Part shown: piece after piece, positions 21,741 through 32,602 of the stretch | How the letters are laid out: each line of letters begins with the position of its first letter | How positions within the stretch are numbered: the stretch's first letter is position 1 | Assembly: GCA_011799875.1 (NCBI GenBank) | Contig: CM022303.1 | Coordinates: 543,940,331 to 544,004,330 of the forward strand | Source: Thinopyrum elongatum | Taxonomy: Eukaryota; Streptophyta; Magnoliopsida; Poales; Poaceae | Reading direction: 5' to 3' | DNA: 64,000 nucleotides | Notes under the pieces: generated by a model | Told to the model about the DNA's origin: nothing | Databases searched by the model: none | Seen by the model: only the letters and a program-made list of their open reading frames with translations | Position numbers and translations under genes: made by a program

Positions 21741-22771
21741 ATTTGTTTAGAGGGTGTAGGTGTTCTTGTATATTGCGACCACAGCTGAAACTTTAGCATG
21801 TTCTTTTATCCTAACAAGAAAAGGTGGTTTCCCAATGTAAGCAGTAGGAATAACTGGATCAACATTATAAGTAGTAGTTTCTTCTCTAGCTTCAATGGGT
21901 TCCACTATTTTTACTTCAATGGGAGGATGATATTTAAACCACTTCTCCTTAGGGAGATCAACTTGGGCAGCAAATGATTCACAAAAAGAAGCTACTATCT
22001 CAGAGTCAAGCCCATATTTAGTGCTAAAATTATGAAAAGCATAGGTATCCATGAAAGTTTTAACACAATCAAATTCAAGCTTTATACCTGACTCCTTACC
22101 TTCGTCGAGCTTCCAATCTACAGAGTTGTGTTTAATTCTTTCCAAAAGATCCCATCTGAATTCAATAGTCTTCTTCATAAAAGAACTAGTACAAGAAGTA
22201 TCGAGCATGGATTGATCATTACGAGAAAGCCGAGCATAATAATTCTGAATAATAATTTCTCTTGAGATCTCATGATTGGGGCATGAATATAACATTGACT
22301 TAAGCCTCCCCCAAGCTTGAGAAATACTTTCTCCTTCATGAGGCCAAAATTATATATATAATTCCAATCACGATGAACTAGATGCATAGGATAAAACTTC
22401 TGATGAAATTCCAATTTCAATCGGTTGTAATTCCAAGCTCCAATATCAACACATAGCCTATACCATGTCAATGCCTTTCCCTTCAAAGATAAAGGGAAGA
22501 CCTTCTTCTTGACTTCATCTCCAGGTAAATCTGCAAGCTTAAATAATCCACAAACTTCATCCACATAGATTAGATGCATATAAAGATGTAGTGTTCCATC
22601 TCCTGCATAAGGATTAGCTAGCAGTTTCTCTATCATACCCGAAGGAATTTCATAATAAATATTTTTAGTAGGTGCAGTAGGTTGAGGAGCAACTCTTTGT
22701 GCTTTCAGTCGAGGTGAATATATCCCGAACAAGCCCCTCAAAGGATTATTTTCCATAGTGACAAGTGACAA
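21741..22771 (-). pseudogene. gag of element D
   Basis: Capsid polyprotein in two overlapping frames. It starts at MSLVTMENNPLRGLF (22771) or at its inner Met. The gag domain includes LADLPGDEVKKKVFPLSLKG, KALTWYRLCVDIGAWNYN and the FHQKFYPMHLVHR segment. A frameshift near 22335 leads into the second frame (WGRLKSMLYSCPNHEIS) and on to HPPIEVKIVEPIEAREE and VRIKEHAKVSAVV. It ends at the inversion breakpoint. The last homologous bases (CCTCTAAACAAATTA on the minus strand) continue sensibly into 12401 when the inverted block is turned back. Confidence 0.8.
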
Positions 22772-22833
22772 TAAATTTTAGCACGTAATATAAATGTTTC
22801 CTTACCAAATTCCACTCACCAAAGGTGCTTCAC

Positions 22834-22851
22834 TCCCCAGCAACAGCGCTA
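22834..22851 (-). other. Primer binding site of element D
   Basis: The plus-strand TCCCCAGCAACAGCGCTA is the inverse of the tRNA-Asp-type site with three changes, 11 bases from the LTR end at 22863. Confidence 0.75.
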
Positions 22852-22862
22852 GAAAAGAGTCT

Positions 22863-24372
22863 TGATGACCCACAAGTATAGGGGATCAATCATAGTCCTT
22901 TCGATAAATAAGAGTGTCGAACCCAACGAGGAGCAGAAGGAAATGACAAGCGGTTTTCAGCAAGGTGTTTTCTGCAAGCACTGAAATTATCGGTAACAGA
23001 TAGTTTGGTAGTAAGATAATTCGTAACAGGTAACAAGTAACAAGTGTAGAAAAGGTGCAGCAATGTGTCCCAATCCTTTTTATAGCAAAGTATAAGCCTG
23101 GACAAACTCTTATATAAAGCAAAGCGCTCCCGAGGACACATGGGAATTATCGTCAAGCTAGTTTTCATCATGCTCATATGATTAGCGTTCGTTACTTTGA
23201 CAATTTGATATGTGGGTGGACCGATGCTTGGGTGATGTCCTTACTTGGACAAGCCTCCCACTTATGATTAACCCCTCTCGCAAGCATCCGCAACTACAAA
23301 AGAAGAATTAAGATAGATCTAACCATAGCCTAAAACATGTGGATCCAAATCAGCCCCTTACGAAGCAATGCATAAACTAGGGTTTAAGCTTCTGTCACTC
23401 TAGAAACCCATCATCTACTTATTACTTCCCAAAGCCTCCCCCTAGGCCCAAATCATGGTGAAGTGTCATGTAGTCGACGTTCACATAACACCACTAGAGG
23501 AAAGACAACATACATCTCATCAAAATATCGAACGAATACCAAATTCACATGATTACTTATAACAAAACTTCTCCCATGTCCTCGGGAACAAAAGTAACTA
23601 CTCACAAAGCATGTTCATGTTCAAGAAAAGAGGGGTAATAAATATCATTAAGGATCTGAACATATGATCTTCCACCAAATAAACCAACTAGCATCAACTA
23701 CAAGGAGTAATCAACACTACTAGCAACCCACAGGTACCAATCTGAGGTTTTGAGGCAAAGATTGAATACAAGAGATAAACTAGGGTTTGAGAGGAGATGG
23801 TGATGGTGAAGATGTTGATGAATAATGGTCATCCCACGATGAGAGGATCGTTGTTGATGACGATGGCTTCGATTTCCCCCTCCCGGAGGGAAGTTTCCCC
23901 GGCAAAATTGCTCCGCCGGAGCCCTATATTGCTTCTGCCTAGGTTCCGCCTCGAGATGGGGCGCTTCATCTCGAAAGCCTCCTTATGATTTTTTCTAGGT
24001 CAAAACCCTCCATATAGCAGAAGATGGACAACGGGGCTGGCCAGGGCGCCCACAAGCTCGGGAGGCGCGCCCCCCAGGCCTTTGGCCACCTGGTAGGTCC
24101 CCTTCTGTTCTTTTTTGCCCAAATTTTTTTAATATTCCAAAACAATTCTCCGTAAAGTTTCAGGACATTTGGAAATGTGCAGAATAGGTATCTCAGATTT
24201 GCTCCTTTTCGGTCCAGAATTCCAGCTGCCGGTATTCTCCCTCTTCATGTAAATCTTGTAAAATAAGAGAGAAAAGGCATAAGAATTGTATCATAAAGTG
24301 AAATAACAATCCATAATGCAATAAATATGAACATAAAAACATGGTGCAAAATGGATGTATCGGACGGCATCA
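22863..24372 (-). repeat. 5' LTR of element D
   Basis: On the minus strand it starts TGATGCCGTCCGATACATCC at 24372 and ends CTTGTGGGTCATCA at 22863, about 1.51 kb. No second copy is in the window. Confidence 0.75.
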
Positions 24373-24653
24373 ATCATCGTCTGGCCAGACACAGGTGACT
24401 TCGTCCTGGGGAAGCCGGAACACAATAACGAGAAGGAAGAACAAAACCGGTAACGAGGATTTCCGTATAGTGAGCATGGTGATGATTCAGGAGGATACCG
24501 GTGCATCCCAGGTTTTGTGAAGTGTCGCGAATCAAAGGGAACATCACATGATAACCAAAGATTCACTCGAATATCATTTGTGTGCTCACAGGGACCAATA
24601 TGGACGTCCACGATCCCGTTGTCGGTCATTGAACGAACGGTTTCGTCCATGTT
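24373..24653. other. Unassigned spacer between element D and a Copia-like LTR
   Basis: No gene or repeat structure identified. It may be interior sequence of the element that left the next LTR remnant. Confidence 0.3.
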
Positions 24654-25581
24654 TGTGAGTTACCAAACCTATGGGGTCACAAGCTTAAGGCAATCACGAT
24701 CTGCTGAGTGTTAGTAGGACGGGAGTCATGAGAATACATTTGTGGGATTATTTCATGAATATTCAGAATAGTTCTTAGAGGATCCGGAAGCGTTTCGGGG
24801 TCACCGGAAGGGTTTCGTTGAGTATCGGGTAATACCGATAAATTATATATAGGTGGAAAAAGTTACCAGAGATGTTCAAAAATATATAAATTGTCTAGGA
24901 GTAATTAGCACACTTTATATTTAATTTAAATATCAACGGGCCTAAAAGGCCAAGAGGTGGAAAGCAACTTGGGCCAAAAAGGCCCAAGTGGGAAAGTGCC
25001 TCCTTCCCTAAGGAAGGAGGCTGAATTGGACAAGGGGGAGGAATCCTCCTCTGCCTCCTAGGCCGACGCCCCAAGGGGGAAACTTCCCCCTTGGTGGGTG
25101 CCCTCTTACCCCCCCCCCCCCAACACATGAGGATTTTGCTCTTATGGATATACAAGTTTTGGAGCCTCCTCTGGTTCTTCTAGTTCTAGTTCTAGTTGGT
25201 CCTAGTTGACTAATTAGAGCTAGGCTAATCCTCTTGTCCTCATAATTAGAAGCCCAGTGTGGTTCTAATCTCCTCCCTCTAATTCTCCGGTGACGATTAG
25301 CTCTGGACGGTGAAGCGTTGTCGGATCGTGAAGGTTGCACACTTCCAACCAAGTAGAGGTCGTGCTTTCGGTCTTCAGTTCGAGGGACTATTCGTGGGCG
25401 GTAAGAGGGATCATTATTTGACGGTTCGAGGGACTCCAAGTATGATTACACCAATACGTTCTTCTTCTGCTGCAACTCGGTGATGGTAACGATCATGATC
25501 CCAACCCGTTATGCATCTTCATATTGATCTTGGGTGATCGTAGGTGCGGTTTTTTTTTGTTTTCTACTACGTTTCCCAACA
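24654..25581 (-). repeat. Copia-like LTR remnant (TGTTGGGAAACGTAG end)
   Basis: On the minus strand it opens TGTTGGGAAACGTAGTAGAA at 25581, the opening of Angela/WIS/BARE-type Copia LTRs as I recall them. It ends ...GGTAACTCACA at 24654. No target duplication was found and no Met-tRNA primer site follows, so it is solo, truncated or degraded. It contains strong short palindromes (about 24991-25012 and 25070-25095) and a run of C at about 25110. Confidence 0.4.
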
Positions 25582-27108
25582 TGCGGTGCACGATGAGAGT
25601 GCGTCGGACTGATGTGTGACCTAGAACTGGCAATTTGGCTTGGTTGGAGCCTCCGGATTTAGGTGTTAGGCTTTTGTGCGAGGTCTGTGTATACGACCCC
25701 GACAACCTGCACCCCTTCATCAAGTAGATAGGAGTAGCGACAGATGTTGCCATGATGGTGGCTTCAGACATTGATGTATTACTTTGTAAGGTATTGGTGA
25801 ATAATTAATAAAATGGTTGCATGCATCACCCTGATGAAGAGGCCGGGGGTCATCCTCCTTTTCGAAAAAAATCTATCCGCGGACCGGCCCAGACCGGTGT
25901 CCAAACACTGATACGACGGGAGAGGCCATCCAAAGCAAGTCGCAAAACATCCGGTCACATTTCGAATGGAATTAAACCAAAAGATACAAATTTGATGCAA
26001 GTTCAAACAAACTAGACGACTTCCATTCAAACTTAGATAATTTTCATCTAAATCGAAGCACATTCATTACATTTTTACAAATTTCCACGAAGACGGTCTA
26101 GGCTATTCTAACCTAGTCTAAATGATCATCAGCCACAGTTGCGCCGTATCCCATGACATGTCTTCCCCATGTATGGTAGCAAGCTCACCACGAGGCCTGG
26201 GAACTAAAACTTCAGTAGGAAGGGAAGAATAGCCTCTGCCTCCGTGAAGCGGGCAAGCTCACCGACTGTGAGGCCCAGCAAGACGGTGAAGATGGCCTTC
26301 CTAGGACCCAAGCAATGGTAGACTCCCATATTCTACTCTTCCTTGCTATCGGTGGTGGCCGTGGACATGCCAGCATCGCCATTGTGGCGACGAGGCACGG
26401 TCGACGTGGAGCTAGCAGTGTCGTCACTGATGTCATCAAATTCCTCCACCATCGCTTCGATGTCCATGAAGAGAGCATCCTTCTCTGCCCGTTGGACGTG
26501 CCGCCATGATTGCTCGCGGTGAATTACGTGGGCGGTGTGGTAGGGTAGGAGCAGCACCTTCTGCTCATCCACGCCTGGCACCGTGCCCATGACGGCATTG
26601 TCATTTCGCCTGGTCGCGGGTGATTTTCTCCTCCGCGAGCTGGTGCTCATCAAGGAGATGGAGGTTGTACCTCTGGTCGGCCTGTGCCTGCCAGAACGCC
26701 GCCTCCCGCTCTTCCATCACCATATCAGTGAAATGCGGCGCGCCTCGCCAACATTGATGCCGACATGGGTTGGGGAGGGGGTGGCGTCGGCTCGTCGTCA
26801 GCCACCTCTTTCATTTGCTCGTCCACTTTGCTGCCCTCTGGAGAGCTTGACGGCAAGCCAGCCTGTATCTGGCTGGCTCGGTGGGCTTGTGAGCCGGCCG
26901 CCATGCAGGAGAGCTCCTGCTTCTTTTCGCCGGAAAGGTGGTCCCACAGGGCTTTCGAGCTCGAGGCCATCATGAGTGTGGTGCACACATGAGAGGGAGG
27001 TGTGATGCGGTTTGTTGTCGGGCCTGGTGATGAATTCAAATTATGAGACCTTTTTACCGTTATTTTTGTGCCTACTAGGTAGGCTTTGTGGAATTTTACC
27101 GCGTTCAC
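25582..27108 (-). other. Unclassified stretch with broken minus-strand coding fragments
   Basis: Several short minus-strand frames run into one another: MMASSSKALWDHLSGEKKQE..., then MVMEEREAAFWQAQADQRYN and MDIEAMVEEFDDISDD, with stops and shifts at about 26725 and 26600. The low-coordinate side (25850-26110) is AT-rich with features of a 3' untranslated region. I do not recognise the protein. The arrangement would suit a decayed accessory ORF of a DNA transposon or a captured gene, but neither is shown. Confidence 0.3.
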
Positions 27109-28358
27109 ACACTTATTTTTGTTGATAATCCCTCATGTGGAGATTTTTGGAGCAATATTCATTTATTGGAGAAAATCCATAAAAATGGCAGTGGAATCAC
27201 ATATTAAAAGTGATAAACACTTTCCATAAAAGAATCAAGCAAGAATGCTGAAGAAACCGCCGTCGCCGCACTTCCAGAGCGAACGACGGCATTCCATGGG
27301 ACCGCGCGCGCTCGCATGAGCGGTCGTTTGGTGTGCCGCCGCCTCTGGGAGATCTACTATTTTCACCCTGTCGAAGCGGATCGTGGATCAGATGTACAGA
27401 GACTCCAGAAACACGTCTAAAAGGCAGAAACCTAGCCGACGGAGCCCTTCCAGTGGGAGGATCAACAAGGCGGAGGGGATTCCTCACATCACGAGGGGAA
27501 CGAAGTCATCATCACCATCATCTTCATCTTCATCATCATCCACATCCTTATCATCTGCAACACCAAGAACCCTAGTGGATCCTTTGGTGTATCAGTTGAT
27601 CTATTCATCCATGTATTCATTTACCATTACCATGATGATTGTCGTTCCCATGTGTGAGTAGACCCGTTGTTCCCGGAGTATGGATGAACCCTAGTGTGTA
27701 ATAGGATGTTTGATATTAGGATTTAATATCCTCATTGCATGTTTATGTTGATAATCTTCTTGACGTTGGTTGAAGTCGACCATCCAACGTATGCCGATTC
27801 TGTACAGAAGGTTATTACTGTTGGCTAACTGTGCGGTTGTGGAGTTGGTTGACGTGACATGTCCCTTCTCCCTTCGTAGCAGATAGTTGCAACAGGGGGT
27901 AGAACGGAGACCACTTTGGCTGCGTCCACGGGGACCTCTTTCCCCTTAATCACCGTTTCATAACCGGAGTGAGGAAGAATGGTGATGGTGTATGGGATAC
28001 AGAGACACCACGAGTATAAAAGTATTTGTACTGGCTCCACCTACAAAGAGAAACATGTAAAGTGGCTTAGGAATCCGAAATAGCTTTGTGTTTAGGCACC
28101 ACCATAGATGCACACTAGTGGGGATTCCGGACCCCTAGGAACTCTTTTAATCATTTGTCTCAAATCTAGTCATTTTACTTGTCATTTATTTCAGCTTATT
28201 TATTCACCTTTACATTCGCAACCTTGTTATTATTACAATTGTGGAACACTCACAACTTTTAGGCACATCATTTGCACCTTGCAAAGGCCCAAAGGTTGAT
28301 TCCTGTGCTCCCTGTGGGATCGATACTCTTACTTCGAAAAGGCTACAACTAAACCCTG
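27109..28358 (+). repeat. Gypsy LTR remnant (3' part) interrupted by element E
   Basis: It ends with CCTGTGGGATCGATACTCTT and a TTCGAAAAGG-type box, closely matching the end of D's LTR read on the minus strand (TTCGACACTCTT, then ATCGAAAGGAC), so it is an Athila-type LTR in plus orientation. It is cut at 28358 by the first base of the LARD element. A TCATCATC-type microsatellite lies at about 27507-27552. The 5' boundary is unclear. Confidence 0.5.
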
Positions 28359-31300
28359 TGTAACATGCCCATTATCACACTACAGTGATCTCTCTCTAAT
28401 AGTGGCCATGTTATCATGATCACTCTGTAAATCTGCCACTTGTCCAAAATCAAAGCCAAATTCAAATTTGAAATGCAAGTCAAATAATTATTTCTTCAAA
28501 CAGCAAATCAAAAATGTTCATAATGTTGCAAATAATCCCAAGGCAAATATAAAAATAAAATCCAACATTATTGGAATACCCAAGTTGACCCTAGCAACCA
28601 AAATAGTGGACCAGCAACAAATCTTTGTTCTTTTGAAAAATAAACCAATGCTAACGCAATTCCAGAAATTCCCAAAATTAGTGTGTGGCACTGTTGAGTT
28701 GCATTGCATTTATTAGATAAATTTCACATAAAGCAAAATTCATCTGATAGCCTAAATAATTATGAAACCGAAGCTATTCTATTTAATAGAAATAAAATAA
28801 AAGAAAATGGCACTGTGCACTTACCTGTGCATTTACCTGTGCACTTGGCCCAGCTGGCCACTGCGGCCCAGCCCACACCCCTCGTCGTCCTTCTCCCCCT
28901 CGTGTCACCTCCAGGCGCCATCGCCGTCGCCAGAGCCGTGCGATGGGCGACACCGAGGCCACAGGAGCTCGACAGGAGGGGATAAGACTGCCCTCGCCTC
29001 CTTCTTGAACCCTAGATCGAGCACTTCCCCTCTCCCCGCCCCTCTCCCTCTCTGCCACATCCTCCCGACACCGCCATGGACTCGCCACCGTGAAGCTCGC
29101 GGCCACCGAGCTCTGTTCGCCTCCCCGACATGCTCACCACCTTCTCGTCGTCGTCCACATCGCCTACACCATTGGGATCGAACCGAGCGCCTCTCCTCTG
29201 ACCGGAACAAGTTTGTCTTCAACCTTCGGATCGCCGGCGTTCGTCGCCGATTTCGGCTACCTCGCGCCCTCCCCGAGCTCACTGCAACTCCCTACGGCTC
29301 CGCTGTGAGCTCCCGCTTCTCCTCCCCCTCTCTGTTAGCTCGCCCGTGTTTCATAGCCGCCGATGCCACCGACGACCAAACATTCCGCCGCTCACGCTCG
29401 TCGCCGGCGTAGCCACGGTGACCTTTGGGTCCAGTGCGTGCCACCGTCATGCTCGTCGCGTCGCGTAGAGGCCGTCTGGCCATTTAGTTGTTCGCTAGTG
29501 CGCCCGCATCACCATTCGTCATTGCTCCCGAGTGCCACCGTCCGCCGATGAGCTCGCCGTCGTCGCTACGGTGCTTCTCCAGCCACACCACCACCGCAGA
29601 TCGCCTCGCCGTCGCACGCTCTTTCCAACGCACCCACGCGCGACCCTCCTCGTGTTCTGTGCGTGATTTCGGGCGATGTCTGCCGCGCGCCGCCGCGTGA
29701 AATGGTCGCCGGTGTTGCTCTGGCGCCGTCGCCGACGTGTAACCCCTGGGGCCCAACCCTAGAGTCACTGCCCATGGGGCCCCAGGCCCCAGTTGACCAT
29801 GTTAACCGTGGTCAACTGCGCTGACTGGGCACACAGTGCCACTGACATGTGGGGCCCCCACGATTAATTAGGCTAATTTCAAATTAAGTTAAATGGTTAT
29901 TTAGTATAGCCACTGACAAGTGGGTCCCGTTAGATAATCAGGTTAGTTTAAGTTAATTAACCACTGTTAATTAAGATCAGTCACTGACCAGTGGGGCCCA
30001 CTGGTCAAGTTTGACCTGGTCAGCCGTCCTATTGACTGATGATGTCATCATTGCGTCTTGCTGACATCACTGCTACTGTTCTGGATAATGTTGATTTTAG
30101 TAAATACAATAATTCCAGAAAATGTTTAAAACTTTAGAAAATCATAGGAATTAATCAGTAGCTCGGATGGAAAAACTTTGTACATGAAAGTTGATCAGAA
30201 AAACGAGACAAATCCAATCGTGCTGTCTGATTCCATGTCGGGACCCTCTATGGAGGTGAACCGCAACTTTTAGCCTGTTTCCGATAGATGAATAGTGCGT
30301 ATACACCGGTTATTAATTCCAACTTTAATCCTAAAATAACTAAAATGATTTAGACATGTTTTTAGGCAACCCTGCACTGCACGTTAGTATAGCATGTTCT
30401 GTGTTGCATATGATTGCTGTGTATTTATTTGTTCCCCCCCCCCCATCTTCTCTCTCGGAAGATCCTGGTACTGACGTAGTCCTCGAGACCGACGCAGCTC
30501 CGGAGACCGACGACACCACTGACGACCCTGCCTTTGCCGCAGAGCAACCAGGCAAGCACCCCCCCCCCTTGAGCATGCCTTTATCGCCTATTCTTTCTCT
30601 CTTATGCGTGCATTAGAAATTGTTGCTGCTACTGTTTATCCTATCTCTAATGCATAGCCTACTTTTGTAACTGCTGTTGATACCTACCTGCTTATCCTAA
30701 ACTGCTTAGTATAGGCTATATAGAGACCCACTAGAGACCCCACTTTATCCCAGTTGCCCCGCTGGATTATCATATGACTCGATCAACGTGATCGACAACC
30801 AGGCCCCGGCACCGCACATCACCCCCTTAGTTGTACGACACTGCAGTGTTATTATCAAGTGCCGAGGGTGATACCTCGTTTAGCACTTCTGATGTTAACT
30901 TTGTAGAGTAGCTATTCAGTCATGGTCATCGAGGGTGATTCCTCCTTCACCACTCCCGATAATGATGCCGTCGTGCAACACCTCAAGTGTGAACCTCGAG
31001 GGTGATTCCTCCTAAGTTCACATTGACGACTACATCAGGTGGAATCCATCGAGGATGATTCCTCAGGTTTCCCCCTGGTGTTTGGACACACAGTTACTAT
31101 GACTTTAACCATGAACCATGATAAAGTCGGGTCGACCCTGAGGGGTACCCACGCGAGCATGTGATGCAAGTGATGTGGAGACGGGTTGACCTGGAGGGTG
31201 CCCGTGAGATAATTACGAGGCGTGGCCGGGCATTCTTAGCCCTTGCCACAAGTCCTCGAGACGGGGCGACGGGGTCACATCGATCGTGAGTCTCTACTCG

Positions 31301-32585
31301 TTACCGCACTACCAAAACACTAACGATTTGGATATTTGATCTGAGTGGGCCTTTGGCCCGATAGCACTAACCATCATGCGGGAAAGTTATGGGCACTCTG
31401 CATCATATGCATCAGCCGAATGCTCTGTCAGACATCCAGTTCAGCATGGCGGCCGGGTTGGATCATGCCGATGGCGCTGGTATCCACCCTGCACGCAACG
31501 ACCCGGAGTGCACAGGGCGATGGCCCAAGACCCCTGAGTGCTTAGGATGTAGACCAGCGGGGACCTCTTTGCTGAGCTCTAGGTAGGGCTGCGGTGTGTC
31601 ATTTGGCCGAGGCCGGGCATGACCCAGAAAAGTGTGTCCGGCCGGAGTTAAGCGAGCGTGGTGGGTAAGTTGGTGCACCCCTGCAGGGAAGAACTAATCT
31701 ATGCATAGCCGGATCCTCGGTAACGGACACTCGGAGTTGTATCCCGATCGATACAACTAGAACATAATGTTGAGTTGAGAAATGGATAGTATGGCTCTGG
31801 GATTGCTTTCTCGCAGGGAGTCGAGAAAGGATCTCTGGCCGAGGTTGATACTTGGATATTAGGGCTCTGGGATTGCTTTCTCGCAGGGAGTCGAGAAAGG
31901 ATCTATGGGCGAGGTTGATAACACTACTACTACTTTACATCATGTTGATCTACACTCTTCTAATGCTGCAAGACCGCTGAAGATGCTTGAAGATGCTGAA
32001 GATGATAGTCTTCGATAGGACTAGGCCTCCTCTCTATTCTGACATTTCTGCAACCCAGTCCACATATACAGCCTTTCTTTGATAATGTTGCATATGTAGT
32101 GTAGATCCTTGCTTGCTGAGTACTTCGGATGAGTACTCACGGTTGCTTTGCTTCCTCTTTTTCCCCATATCCATTTGATGTGACCAGATGACGGAGCCCC
32201 GGAGCCAGCTGCCCCTGTCGGCGATCACTAATACTACCCTGAGGGTGGATACTGCTATGAGTTGGCCGACGACAGGAGTAGGTTTGGAGGGTCCCAGGCA
32301 GGAGGCCTGCGCCTTTTCGATCATACTGTTTTGTTTTGCCCCGCCTTTTCAAGGCCTTTTTGTTTTTATCTTTTATATCTGTACTCAGATATCTGATGCT
32401 TCCGCTGACGCTTGTAAGCGAGCTTATGTATTCGAGCCCTCGAGGCCCCTGGCTTGTAATATATAGCTTGTATTATTTTAAATTTGTGTCTAGAGTTGTG
32501 TTGTGATATCTTCAAGTGAGTCCTTAGGCTTGATCATGTGCATTTGCGTGTATGATTAGTGCATGATTAAGCCGGGGGCGTCACA
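28359..32585 (+). repeat. 5' LTR of element E, 4.2 kb
   Basis: Starts TGTAACATGCCC and ends GGGGGCGTCACA. The GC-rich block 28830-29760 opens several frames, none shared without breaks by both LTRs. A roughly 65-bp unit with GATTGCTTTCTCGCAGGGAG is tandemly doubled at about 31794 and 31863. A short acidic open segment lies at about 30451-30560. Confidence 0.85.
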
Positions 32586-32588
32586 GGT

Positions 32589-32602
32589 TGGTATCAGAGC
32601 CG
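32589..32602 (+). other. Primer binding site of element E (initiator Met type)
   Basis: TGGTATCAGAGCC, three bases after the LTR end. This is the standard plant iMet primer complement, unlike the tRNA-Asp type sites of A to D. Confidence 0.85.

Larger units (their letters stand above)
9427..24372 (-). mobile_element. Gypsy element D, minus strand, with internal inversion
   Basis: Read on the minus strand: 5' LTR (22863-24372), tRNA-Asp-like primer site, gag (22771 down to 21741), then an inverted block (12401-21740) holding protease and N-terminal RT on the plus strand, then RT core, RNase H and integrase on the minus strand (12400 down to 9837), then the start of a further ORF (9503). The 3' part lies beyond element B, outside the window. 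It is the only element here with an almost complete pol domain set, but it is broken by shifts, stops, the inversion and a CACTA insertion. A right-hand target duplication could be ATCAT (24373-24377), unverified. Confidence 0.85.

Noticed and set aside
28783..29412. Long overlapping frames on both strands in the GC-rich part of element E's LTR
   Set aside because: The second LTR copy breaks the same frames and all phases are open because of GC content; no conserved reading frame.
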